This document shows, in pieces, positions 52,350 through 62,546 of a stretch of 64,000 nucleotides of DNA; positions within the stretch are counted from its first letter, which is position 1; every line of letters begins with the position of its first letter. Both the position numbers and the translations under genes were made by a program. Below the pieces are notes generated by a model. The model was not told the origin of the DNA. It saw only the letters and a program-made list of their open reading frames with translations, and ran no database searches. Source of the stretch: Phymatolithon calcareum (taxonomy: Eukaryota > Rhodophyta > Florideophyceae > Hapalidiales); assembly GCA_977006965.1 (NCBI GenBank), contig OZ345378.1:124001-188000 (forward strand), given 5' to 3'.

Positions 52350-53234
52350 CTACTCCACCTCCCTTATTCGCACACTCTCCACCGGTGGCCGTAAAATGTC
52401 ATCCCTGCTCTGAATCAAACAAAGCTCTGGCAAACGTGTCTTCCCCGACCTGCGCGGTGTATCAAGCGTGCGCTGCAGCACCGCTGAAACCGTTGCCATA
52501 ACATGCCGTAGCGAGGAGCGCAAATCGCTAGGAATTCGTTCTCGCCACGCTAAAATTAGAGCTGCGGTGAGGTCACCGCTACCTGTGAATGTCCCATTGA
52601 GAAGGTCTGCATCGACCGCGAAACGCGACCCCTCCGCGGTAGATACAAGCAGTGACACACAGCACGGACGCTCGGCAAATTGGGCTCCGGTGACCACGAC
52701 AAGCGGCACGCCGCACTCTGTGTGGAGCTGCGTGCAAGCGGCAAATGCCGCTTTCTCAGACGATATTTCAAGCCCTGACAACAAGCCGAGTTCGAACACA
52801 TTGGGCGTGAGCACGGTGGCAAGCGATAATACACGCTCTCGGTAAATGGAAACCAATTCACGCGGGACGTATAATTTGCCGCGGTCGCCCAACACCGGGT
52901 CGCAGATGTATGTCAGGGGGTCGGTAGCGACAGAGCGTAGTTTTGCGACGGTGTCGACAACGGCAAGAAGGAAACTCGGAGTGCCAATGAAGCCTGTGAG
53001 CAAATGCGTGATCGGTGCGAGAAGATCATTCTTCTCGAGACCGGAAATGGCGGATGTGAGATCCTCGCCGGTGAGACGGAGGCCTGGAGCGCCGCCGGAA
53101 TAACCCGTGTGATTGGAAAGGGTGCAGGAATTCAGGATGTCGACTTCATATCCGAGAAGTTGTAGTGGGAAGACGGCGGCTTTGTTGCCTACATAGCCGG
53201 ATACGACGTGCGATTGGATCGATAGAACTCTCAT
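52350..53234 (-). CDS. Pyridoxal kinase
   Basis: One exon, 294 residues. It starts MRVLSIQSHVVSGYVGNKAA, the family signature, then gives FPLQLLGYEVDILNSCTLSNHTGY (substrate loop), LLTGFIGTPSFL, YICDPVLGDRGKLYVP and LTPNVFELGLLSG. The anion-hole motif near the end is FTGSGDLTAALI, with Ser for Thr in the usual GTGD; the general-base Asp is kept. It phosphorylates pyridoxal, pyridoxine and pyridoxamine, salvaging vitamin B6 in the cytosol. Length is normal (about 300). Confidence 0.95.
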   Translation of the reverse strand: MRVLSIQSHVVSGYVGNKAAVFPLQLLGYEVDILNSCTLSNHTGYSGGAPGLRLTGEDLTSAISGLEKNDLLAPITHLLTGFIGTPSFLLAVVDTVAKLRSVATDPLTYICDPVLGDRGKLYVPRELVSIYRERVLSLATVLTPNVFELGLLSGLEISSEKAAFAACTQLHTECGVPLVVVTGAQFAERPCCVSLLVSTAEGSRFAVDADLLNGTFTGSGDLTAALILAWRERIPSDLRSSLRHVMATVSAVLQRTLDTPRRSGKTRLPELCLIQSRDDILRPPVESVRIREVE

Positions 53235-54285
53235 CGCATGGCGTGGAGCCTGATGCGTTCCGGTGGGAATAGGACAGACGGGTTCCCAGAGGGACGGTCC
53301 TTGCCTTCCGTGGAACTACGAAACAACAATTGACAGAGCGTTCGCTGACGGGCCGTGACAGCTCCAACATCCCCAGAATGACGTTTTTGGGGATTTCCTC
53401 AAACCGAATCGCGCCAAGTGGCAGTCATTGTCACCTGAACACGTGACTCCAATCTTTACGCCCGTTGCGACTACGCCGTCTGTGGGCAGAACTTCTAATG
53501 CTCGGTCTACTGCGGACCACCCTAAAGTACAATAGTTGTACGCCAGGATGATCAATTCTCCTCATGCCTGAAGAGGGTGTAATCTTCATGGTAATCGCAA
53601 TTTCTATCTGTGCCAGATCTGACAACTCGTTTACTCTCCAAGTCTCGTATTGTTCTTTTGGGAGCAGATACGTCCATGAGGGTGGATGCCAAACTGTGGA
53701 GTGATCCTGTTTTCATCGGTTGTAATGCTCTATTGCAAATCTCGAATGACATTTTGCGAGAGCAACCGGTCTAATTCGTGCGACATTTGACATTTGCTTC
53801 TGCAAGCCATATAGTAGCTCTTGGGCTGGGAGAAAGCCAACCGCTGAGCTCGTGCCCAATGAAACTGTCGGTTGGAACGACTGTCAATCTCATCTGCATC
53901 GTGCCGTGATCTTCCGACAAACATACCTGCACTAGGAACTAGCCCGTTGCACCCCGAAAAGGGTGTGGAGACTTGCAGCCCCGTGGGCCTGAAGGGAAGT
54001 AAATAGCATAAATGACCAGCAGGCAGTCGCAGACAAGTGGGGTGCCATTTTATGTCTCAGTCCACCCATGCACAAGGGAAAGGCAGCGAACTTGTACCGG
54101 TGAGGAGGGAAACCCTCCATGGCCAATTATTCTCATCAGTGCGATACAATGAACTGCGTGCAGGTGGAGATGACTTTACTTATATAAGCCAAGCCTCAAC
54201 TGTTCTTATAGCATTAAGCTTTCTGATTTGGTCACCAGTTACCAATTTCATTCCTGTCCTTAGAGAGCAACACGCGACTCTCGAC
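53235..54285. other. Gene-poor region upstream of the cysteine-module gene
   Basis: About 1 kb with fragmentary minus-strand open frames (53316-53924) in changing frames. They may be remains of one decayed coding sequence, but I could not identify it. The last part should hold the promoter of the gene at 54286. Confidence 0.4.
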
Positions 54286-54618
54286 ATGCATGTCCCAGTC
54301 TTCCTTTTCGCCTTGGCACTACTTGCTACTGGATCACTGGCGGTGAATTATTGCGGAAAGGACTTCTTCGACGCGAAAAAGTGTAAAACCCGGTGCTTTA
54401 AGGGGCCGGACTGGGAATGTCCACCGGGGGAAGGATGCTTCGCTGACGTACTGTGCACCCCAGGCCCGACAACTCACCCTGACCCACCCCCCGTCGAATT
54501 CAAGTACTACTGTGGACACTCGTATAAAGACGCCAGACAATGTCGCACTGCCTGTCCGTCCAGAACGGAACATGAATGCGCACCGGGGGAGAGATGCTTC
54601 TCCCAAGTCCCTTGCTAA
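54286..54618 (+). CDS. Small secreted protein with two six-cysteine modules
   Basis: 110 residues from ATG 54286. A signal peptide (MHVPVFLFALALLATGSLA) is followed by two modules with the exact spacing C-x9-C-x3-C-x7-C-x5-C-x5-C (Cys 23-57 and 76-110), joined by a Pro-rich linker (TPGPTTHPDPPP). The same module occurs five times in the chitinase at 60838, and even the signal peptides match (ALLA.GSLA.NYCG). There is no catalytic domain. In the paralogue the modules precede a GH19 domain, so a chitin- or glycan-binding role is a reasonable inference. The ORF extends upstream of 54286, but the signal peptide fixes the start. Confidence 0.85.
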   Translation: MHVPVFLFALALLATGSLAVNYCGKDFFDAKKCKTRCFKGPDWECPPGEGCFADVLCTPGPTTHPDPPPVEFKYYCGHSYKDARQCRTACPSRTEHECAPGERCFSQVPC

Positions 54619-55500
54619 TTCTGATGATTTGCTTTGTGCCCGAGTGCCAAGACATTAAGCTAATGTCGGGTTTATGCAAAGTCTTACGGGACACGACAGG
54701 ATAGTGGAATAATTATACATAAATTTTATGTTGATAATAAAACTGTGACCTAAAGCCGCTGACATAAACAGATGGCACCCTATAAAACAGAGGACAGAAC
54801 GGTTGTTCTCCGCGATTCTATTACGTAGATTCAAATGGCTTTTTGACCGTGTCCACGAGTATACTTTTGACTCTCCATAGGATTCCCTTGAGATTTCCCA
54901 GTACGAGATATTCGGATTGATGACCGTGGCTTATCGCGTGCTCGTGCAAGATTGCTATAATGCGGGTTGGATGAGCATGATGCTCATCTAACCTGCATGC
55001 ACCCAGCCTTCGTCTGTGTATGTCTAAAACATGTTTGAAAGCTCGAAAAGGTTTTCAACAGGGTATCAATTGATGCATTAACCAGACTACGCGGGCGACA
55101 CACTATTTAAAACTAGGAGAGTCTCTGTCATCGACATGACATGGCATCTTTTAGAAAGGATGGCCACTAGTGCATAAGTGTCGTCTGGTCCGGCAGCTGC
55201 TGCTCCAGTGCGTGAGACTAGCATCAGGATGAAGCTTCGGTGACGTACGGAACATAGACGAGGAAGCTGTCCGCAGTATACCTTTAGTCTCTGGAAGAGC
55301 TTCTCATTCAGACCCACGTGCGACAATGGCGAATAGAAACGATGGGCACTATTAGTCAGCTCAACGATTTGCAATTCGTGTTACATAACGTACCCGTGAA
55401 CGTTGCGTGCTCCGGCCTCTGATTTGGGACTAGGGCAACGTACTTGTTCGGCTTGCACCACTCATCATGAGTGGTGCAGCCGAACTACTAATGAGACACG
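54619..55500. other. Spacer with hairpins between the cysteine-module gene and the inverted-repeat element
   Basis: About 880 bases. A small hairpin (GACATTA/TAATGTC, 54651-54667) follows the stop. A second, ATGAGCAT-centred, near-perfect hairpin lies at 54962-54996. A third lies at 55446-55485, next to the element. Sequence near 55222-55273 resembles 12497-12549. No gene is supported. Confidence 0.55.
55446..55485. repeat. Hairpin, 19-bp arms with one bulged base
   Basis: GTTCGGCT plus GCACCACTCAT (with one extra T) pairs with ATGAGTGGTGCAGCCGAAC. It sits 15 bases outside the left end of the inverted-repeat element. Confidence 0.85.
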
Positions 55501-57461
55501 CTAGTGTCTATTTGACGTCATGACAGACCCCCTCAATTGAGGGGCGATTTGAAAGCTCGAAAAAAATCCATAAAGCAAATTCGAAATAGATCGCTCACGC
55601 CATATTCGTAAAGCCTGGCTTATCTTCTGTGCGAGGAGTATCCGCACTACGACCTTAAATTCGCTTCGTTTGGCGCTAGCAACGAAAATATGCTGGCGAC
55701 TCAAAAGTACCAGACCTGCCATTCCAAGAGAATAATACCAGCCGCGCGCGGTCGGTACATCAGTACACACCAAGGCAGAATCTGTAACCGGTCTCACAGA
55801 TTGCTCTGGACTATACGGAGCCTTTTTGAAGTCAAAAAAGGCGAGTAGTATGGATCAGAATGTACTCGTGGAAAAAATCAGTGGTCGCGCGAGCATGTCA
55901 CATCGCGTGAAAATAGGTCCTAATTTGTCATCCCTTGAAGAAGACTAAGATTAAGACAGTTTATATTGTCCACGTCAAGGCAGAGAACGCTGACGATGAT
56001 ATTTCAGACGCCTGGCAGCTTGAACCGAGCCAACACCGGCAAAGCGCGGTATACCGCCCAGGCCGGCTTACAGTGCTCATTCTTGCCAAACTTCATCGCG
56101 AAACGCCTGTTTATCGTCTACAGTCGCGATCAAATGCTCCTCAAAAGGGCACAAAAGCTTCAGTACAACCTTCAGAAGCTCTAAAGGCCGTCTTCCGTGC
56201 TCTCTCGCCGAAGTGTTACAATGCCCTTTGGACCAACCATCGCACCGGGAACTTGATGTCATCACGCCCGACCGCGTGCCGAATACTAGCGCCAATTGGG
56301 TGCCAAGGTACAAGCGGAAAGTTATATGCCCGTTTGAGGGACTGTTTGGCTCTCAGTTCTGGAAACTTTGCACTCTAAACGATACTTCTTATCCGAAAAT
56401 TGTGGTATTGGACTTCATTTGAAGTACGATTGAGTGGTGACGATGTTTCCCCAAGTTCACCTGCGAAAACTTTCCGCTTGGGAGTCCGCTAATCTGATGA
56501 GAAAGGGGCGAAAAGAAAGAACAGTGACAAAGCTGCTTAAGTTTTTTGAAATACTCGTCCTCATGGCAAGGGTTGTGTTTGGCGCTGAGAGTGCTTTCTG
56601 GAAGTCTACCAGTCCGAAGAAGTATTTCCCCGGCTCTTCTGCAAAAACAGGGATGTCGGTGGCCGAATACCTCCGGTTGATTTCATTCAGAGTGCAGCCA
56701 AGTGAAAAAGGCGACATGTGCTCTGTGCAGTACCGCTTGTCTCTCGGTCAAGATTCTGTCGATCCCACGAATGACCACAGAAAGCACATTGAGGCAAAGA
56801 GATTTTGAAGGCGAGATGGCCCACGGTATAGCAGTTCTGTGCTATCTTGTGGCCGCGTATTCCGGTATAAAGATGTGCGGATTCATACTTGGTGAGTGCT
56901 GAATCTGCAGAGATTCAAAAAGTGCGCCTATAGTTCAAAGAGGTCATCTAACTCTTCTGGTGACTTTCCAGGTTGCTAGCTGGCTCTTATTCTCTGGTGC
57001 TCATGCAGAGCGTCAGCAGAACATGACGCAGCGAAGGTATTGTGAAGTGCAGAGCGAGCAACTCATCGATAGCATTTGACGCGCGCATTACTTGTCGACG
57101 TTCAGTCGCCCCAGAACGTACATTTTCAATCGAGAGCAGTGCTGGAAGCCACGTTACTCCTAAGAAAAATAGAAGAATGACTGCGGATGTCATGATGACT
57201 ACATTTGCCGTGCAAAATAACTGCTGAGTTTGAAAATTCAAGACGTCGACCACTGTGTGCTCCCCATGAAATAGGCTTGATAGTACCACAATATACATTT
57301 GAGACACTTCTGCTGTTCGGAACTCCTTCACTAAGCATGTTGAAGACATTTATGAGCTTGGCGTTATTGATGTGCTTGATAACGAGTATCTTTTATGCGC
57401 AAAAAATTAAATGGATCTTATTCCCTCAATTGAGGGAACTTTTCCGTCAAATAGACACTAG
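55501..57461. mobile_element. 1961-bp element with terminal inverted repeats
   Basis: The left end CTAGTGTCTATTTGACG (55501-55517) is repeated, perfectly inverted, at 57445-57461. Just inside each end lies a palindrome: CCCCTCAATTGAGGGG at 55529-55544 and TTCCCTCAATTGAGGGAA at 57421-57438. A second copy of the left end begins at 62547. These features mark a DNA-transposon-type element. The ends read CTAG or TA-GTGTCT, so a TA or CTAG target duplication is possible. The inside has only broken open frames. One of them, 56434-56808 on +, gives FGAESAFWKSTSPKKYFPGS and then GMSVAEYLRLISFRVQPS, faintly like a PiggyBac-type transposase, which is a guess. The element is decayed or non-autonomous. 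Confidence 0.7.
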
Positions 57462-58057
57462 CTTAGGATAAACAACTTGGTAGTATAAAATGATTAAATG
57501 GATTATTATATCGGATGGAGCTGTTTAATTGCAATGTGTATTGCTTGAAGCATTTTTAATTACAACTTCTTATTGCTCGTAACCCTAGTATTGCACTACG
57601 TATTTCATCGCGCGATAGATAGCCATTCGCATTGGGTATTGTGTCATAGACAGCAATACTCAGCAATAGTATTGGGCGCAGCCCTGGCAGTACTTTTTGA
57701 GGTATAAGTGCCAAGCCTCTTCTTTCTATTTTAAATCGAAAAGTTGTCGTAGTACTGTACTGAGCTGCGACATGACAGCTGAGCTCTTCCAAGACGGCAG
57801 CAGTGGATGTGACTTGGAAACCGACCACGAAAATATATGTTTCTCACTTATGATTAGGTAGTTTATGAAGCGCTAACGCATCGGTCGACATATGAAAAAA
57901 GTAATCATTTTACTTTATCGTGCATATACGTCTCTATCCAATACCATTATGTAGCTGCTACAATAGCAGTAGTCTACCAGTGACGTAAAACCAATCGGAT
58001 GGCGATTTTTAAGCACAGTGAATACACACGCTGATTGTCAATCTCAATCTCGAGTGA

Positions 58058-58103
58058 CATCTTTCGTGAACAACTTGTTTAAACAAGTTGTTCACGAAAG
58101 ATG
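58058..58103. repeat. Perfect 46-bp palindrome
   Basis: It reads CATCTTTCGTGAACAACTTG then TTT|AAA and back, fully self-complementary with no loop, around the centre GTTTAAAC. The two 23-bp arms have no mismatch. Confidence 0.95.
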
Positions 58104-58131
58104 AACACAAATATTTTTTAAAATATTTTAA

Positions 58132-58159
58132 AATAGCACAAATTAAAATTTGTGCTATT
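58132..58159. repeat. Inverted repeat, 13-bp arms, 2-nt centre
   Basis: AATAGCACAAATT and AATTTGTGCTATT flank AA. It lies 28 bases after the 46-bp palindrome, with AT-rich sequence between. Confidence 0.9.
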
Positions 58160-59033
58160 GGGGTATGTAGAAAAACCAGTAGCCTCTGGGACAGGACAGC
58201 TGGCCTCTTCCAGAAAGATAAAATCAGACTCGATGATCTGAATAGATAAGCATTTTTTATTCTGCATGGAAAGACTGCAGTCGAAAATATAACCTGTGAG
58301 AAAACGAAAATGCAGCCTGCTGCGACTCTTGGGTGAACTTAGGCATTCGAGCTCGACGATATTGCATGTAGAAAAATATAGAAAGTGCCAAAAATATATG
58401 AAGACCATTCTGTCTAATGACGAACAGCAGGCAGAGAAGAATTTGCTTACAAATAGCTAGCAATATTAACGCCCTGCCGTAATCTATGCAGAGGAAAAAT
58501 AAAAGCACTCCTTGCCAGCCCCATAGGGGAATAAGCATTCATTGTTTTAAGACCGTTCTGCGCACGATCCTAGGACAGTCCCTGGGAGCTCTTTGGAAAT
58601 CGAAATTTGTCAGTTAAGATATTTCAAATTGATTTCCAAGTCTCGAGTTCCTCGCCTGCTGCATGAGATAGTGCACCCTCCAGTTTTTCGATGGCATCGT
58701 GCGTGTAAAATATTCAATGGAGTGGTCAGCGATGTCCACTTTGAACATCTGCGGCATGTCTTCCTTCACCCAGTTTAGATCATGCCTGAATGACTGTCGT
58801 AGGGGTGTCGCTTCGAATGCGTGTGGCTTCTTTCTTCAGAGCATCATGATGTGCACCTTCACGGTGAGTCACTCTCTCTGCTCTCTTGCTCCCAGGATGT
58901 TGCGCGGAAGTTTGAGTCTTTCCACTCTGCCTTGTGTAATGGAGCCATCGATTTGGTGGAAGGACTTTCTTTCCACTTTGCGGATAACCTCTCCGATCTC
59001 CGCAGTCTAGAATGGAAGATGCATTTCCTCTCA

Positions 59034-59513
59034 CTATTGTTCTAGCACACTGCTCAATAGCGTGACCGTTGCCTGATTTTCGCTCTGGTTGACCAACCCC
59101 AGATGCTTTAATTGCAAGCTTGCAAGGTCTCTATATACACATAGTACATGCCGGCTGCAGATGTGCACCAGCCTCTTGGAGCTTGATAATCCGTTTCCTG
59201 ATACAGATGCTTCCAGATACATGACTTCCTGATATGGTGCAAAGACTTTTTTGTCAACTTCAAAGTATAGTCCCGAGTCTGCTACTGTAGTTTACACGAA
59301 TTTTCATTTTTCGTCTTCCTTTTCGCGATCTACTGTCCATCTCGGATTCCTTGCTGTCAGGAGAAATTCGTCGGCGTAAACCACGGCCGATACCTTCTCC
59401 ATGGCATGCCATACATCGCTCACTCGCTTTGCTAACTCATGAATGAGAATACTGCATGATACAAAGTACAGCAAATCGTGAACATTCATTAGACGGAAAG
59501 GGTTGCCCTTCAA
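59034..59513 (-). pseudogene. Reverse-transcriptase fragment of a retroelement
   Basis: In a single minus-strand frame: LLYFVSCSILIHELAKRV, SAVVYADEFLLTARNPRW, then after two in-frame stops (about 59304 and 59294) GLYFEVDKKVFAPYQEV, YLEASVSGNGLSSSKRL and LKHLGL. YADEFLL is like the YADD catalytic box (one Asp changed to Glu), and the order (YADD, GL...K, YL....G) is that of LINE-type reverse transcriptases. The stops make it inactive. It could be older sequence of another RT class. A minus-strand open frame further upstream (59579-59812) is in a different frame and may belong to it. Confidence 0.5.
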
Positions 59514-60837
59514 TAAAGAGTTTTGCAGTATTCAGGGTTTGAATGCATGTGGACAGCTACCGCAAACCATCAAGACGTCTAGGTTATTCCCGCTCCCATG
59601 CTGCAGTTTCTAAATTGTAGGCATCCATTGTCGCGAGGTCTTGCAGCATCGTGTTCGAAATGACACACCTCTGGGCCGCCTACTGTCTCATGCCAGAAAC
59701 TGCTAGATGGTGATAGACAATCTTTGCAGATGAATGCAGTGCTGTAAAAGCAGAGCCGATTGTACTTCTGACGTGCCTCACGAGCCAGGTGCAATCCTTT
59801 TCTAGAGTACATTGTATGGCGATCGACCGGTATTTAAAGAGGCGCTAGAAATATGGAACTGCTGTCCTCAACTAGGGACCTTGCGTACAATAGACACTAC
59901 AGTAGCGGATATCATACAATGTGATATTATGCGGGGAACTGGGATATTAAGTATCCGCTATACACGCTGTGGCGTGGAGGCGGTCCGAGTATGAGGCTCA
60001 GATTTGCTACAGTGTGCTGGAAGAGATTAATTAGTGTGTGTTGAGAAGTCAGCAGGCAACATATACTGTATAGCATGCCACTGACACTGGCGGAACATTT
60101 TAAGACGTAAGAAGAAGTAAACTCGCCTGTGTACGCAATCCTTCAGGTAGATCAACCTGTCTCACCGCTCGTCGGTGAGAAGTTGAGAATTTCGTGATCG
60201 GCTTGTAGGCCCGAAATTTTATTTTATTTCCACTATTTGTGTACCAATCGTATGATCTCGCTATTTGCGTTGGCCAATCACATACAATAGGCAGTGGTGA
60301 GATGTTTGGTATGCCTTCCGTTTCAAATTTTGCAGCATCACAAAACAAACAACATTGCTGTATACCTTCGCTTTTTTTAAAAAAAATTCATTCTGTGATT
60401 TCACCAAATGAGACTCGTGGGCAGAATTTCTACGGCATCCACATTAATCTGTCTGACTACGAAAGCGCGATTCATGGTTAGTACACATTCCCCTAGCCAA
60501 TACTGTAATAAGATGAGATCGAAGGCATCCTGAGGTAGATTACATTGGTTGATGTAGAGCCGATCTCACCTGGAGTTTTCAAAACGTCAGAGAATTAGAA
60601 ACATCATTATTTCTCCTCTCCGTTTTTGACTGTACTGTATCTGAAAATGTGCTCAACGTACACTTGATCTGCATGCACTTCGGAGAGGGATCTTGTGTAC
60701 CATCGGCGATCTTGAGCTACCATAATTTTCTCTACTTAAGACAACCCTCCGAAGCAAAATGACGGTCATCAACCTTCTGCTGACCAAGGCCAACGGTCTT
60801 TGACATACCATTATTCCGGGTACCACTCTTGGTCAAA

Positions 60838-62370
60838 ATGCGAGTGTCATTCTTCCTCCTCGCCTTTGCACTACTTGCCGCCGGATCATTGGCGCAGAAC
60901 TATTGCGGACGGGACTACGCTGACGCGAAAAAATGTCAGATAGCATGCCCGGGTGGCCTTGACGGGGAATGCCCAATGGGAGAGGCATGCTTTGCAAGTG
61001 TACCATGTTCATCAGGTTCAATGTATGCCGCCGAATCAATGGGGCAGAACTATTGCGGACGGGACTACGCCGACGCGAAAAAGTGTCAGATCTCATGCCC
61101 AGGTGGCCTTGACGGGGAATGCCCATTGGGAGAGGCATGCTTTGCAAGTGTGCCTTGTTCAGAAAGTCTATCTGAACTCTCGACTAGTGAACAATGCGCA
61201 GAGGCGTATGCCGCCGCCGAATCAGGGGCGCAGAACTATTGCGGACGGGACTTCGCTGACGCGAAAAAGTGTGAAACCGCATGCCCGAGAGGCATTGATG
61301 GGGAATGCCCAGCGGGAGAGAGATGCTTTGCAAGTGTACCTTGTGCATCAGGTCTATCTCAACTCTTGACCAGTGAACAATGCGCAGAGGCGGCTGTCGC
61401 CGAATCAGGGGCGCAGAACTATTGCGGACGGAACTACGCCGACTCGAAAAAGTGTCAAACCGGATGCCCGAGAGGCACTGACGGGGAATGCCCATCGGGA
61501 GAGAGATGCTTTGCAAGTGTACCTTGCTCATCAGGTCCAAGTCAACCATCCACCAGTTCACAATGTGGAAGGACGTATGCAGACGCCAAGCAGTGTCGAA
61601 CCCCGTGTCCATCGAACACTAACCGCGAATGTGCACCTGGGGAAACATGCTATGCCTCAGTTCCTTGTGCAGGCCCCAGTCCTCCCGGTCCTCCCGGTCC
61701 TCCTGGTCCTCCCAGTCCTCCTGGTTCAATTCCTGTTAGTGAGGGCCAATTCAACCGAATGTTCCCTAACAAAATTGGGTTCTACTCATATCCAGGTTTC
61801 CGGGCGGCCGCAGCCACATTCCCAGGCTTCATGAAGACCGGTTCCTCCGACGTTCAAAAGCGCGAAGCTGCTGCTTTCCTTGCCAATATTGCGCATGAAA
61901 GTGGAGATTTGAGGTACATTCGAGAAATTAATCAAGCCAACTGGCCCCATTATTGCAACGAAAGGACAGCTCTGGCGAATGGGTTCACTCGGGACTGCAG
62001 GAAACATGGTCGGCAGTTCCAATACTACGGCCGCGGTCCCATTCAGTTGAGCTGGAACTTCAATTATCTTTCCGCCGGTCGCGCTATGGGCGTTGATCTC
62101 ATTAACAATCCCGATAAGGTTGCTACAGATTCTACTGTGGCCTGGAGGACGGCCATTTGGTTCTGGATGAATGAGAGGGGCGCGGGAACTATGATTCCGC
62201 ATAACGCAATCGTCAATGGACACGGGTTTGGGCAAACCATTCGAAGCATCAACGGAGCTTTGGAATGTGATGGGAAGCTGCCTGCGATTGTGGATAAGCG
62301 AGTTAGTTACTACAGAAGGTTTGTTCAAATTCTGGGAACTTCTGTAGGCCCGGGGAATATCAGGTGCTAA
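60838..62370 (+). CDS. Secreted GH19 chitinase with five six-cysteine modules
   Basis: One exon, 510 residues from ATG 60838. A signal peptide (MRVSFFLLAFALLAAGSLA) precedes five modules (Cys 23-57, 73-107, 135-169, 196-230, 243-277) with spacing C-x9-C-x3-C-x7-C-x5-C-x5-C. A collagen-like Pro/Gly linker (about 279-298) leads to the GH19 domain (305-510). It has AHESG with the proton donor E354, then IREIN with E363 nine residues on, as in bacterial ChiC-type and class IV enzymes. YYGRGPIQLSWNFNY and FWMNERGAG are further family motifs. It should cut chitin or related polymers outside the cell, with the modules as binding domains. The modules share long near-identical DNA, so they duplicated recently. 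The target is unknown; defence or wall turnover are possible. Confidence 0.93.
   Translation: MRVSFFLLAFALLAAGSLAQNYCGRDYADAKKCQIACPGGLDGECPMGEACFASVPCSSGSMYAAESMGQNYCGRDYADAKKCQISCPGGLDGECPLGEACFASVPCSESLSELSTSEQCAEAYAAAESGAQNYCGRDFADAKKCETACPRGIDGECPAGERCFASVPCASGLSQLLTSEQCAEAAVAESGAQNYCGRNYADSKKCQTGCPRGTDGECPSGERCFASVPCSSGPSQPSTSSQCGRTYADAKQCRTPCPSNTNRECAPGETCYASVPCAGPSPPGPPGPPGPPSPPGSIPVSEGQFNRMFPNKIGFYSYPGFRAAAATFPGFMKTGSSDVQKREAAAFLANIAHESGDLRYIREINQANWPHYCNERTALANGFTRDCRKHGRQFQYYGRGPIQLSWNFNYLSAGRAMGVDLINNPDKVATDSTVAWRTAIWFWMNERGAGTMIPHNAIVNGHGFGQTIRSINGALECDGKLPAIVDKRVSYYRRFVQILGTSVGPGNIRC
60895..61680 (+). repeat. Tandem repeats encoding the six-cysteine modules
   Basis: Units of about 140-190 nt. 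Modules 1 and 2 are nearly identical in DNA (CAGAACTATTGCGGACGGGA, GACGCGAAAAA, GGTGGCCTTGACGGGGAATG). Modules 3 and 4 share their linkers (AGTGAACAATGCGCAGAGGC). The linkers 2-3 and 3-4 also resemble the start of module 5 (AGTTCACAATGTGGAAGGAC). Confidence 0.85.
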
Positions 62371-62546
62371 ACCTAATCGGGTTCTTGCTGAGCCTTTTGC
62401 CACATCCGAGCGGAATGTGGGCATCAAGTAATAATATTACTGTCGATAGACCGATAATAAAAACTGGCTCTATGTGCAGTGGAGGGACGTGGTGCCATAT
62501 AATTGGACTTTATTGATTTCTATTGGTCTTCGTACAGTGAATCGCT
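62371..62546. other. Spacer between the chitinase and the second element
   Basis: 176 bases after the chitinase stop, AT-rich with AATAAAA near 62455 (a possible polyadenylation signal). Nothing else is visible. Confidence 0.4.

Larger units (their letters stand above)
57462..60837. other. Gene-poor region between the element and the chitinase gene
   Basis: About 3.4 kb. It holds a 46-bp perfect palindrome and a second inverted repeat (58058-58159), a reverse-transcriptase remnant (59034-59513), and TACTGTA/TACAGTA at 57753, 59283, 59898, 60064, 60501 and 60633. The last ~200 bases should contain the chitinase promoter. Confidence 0.6.

Noticed and set aside
58257-58538. 93-codon hydrophobic minus-strand open frame
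   Set aside because: AT-rich DNA often encodes hydrophobic chains by chance. It lies among palindromes and repeats, and has no family match.
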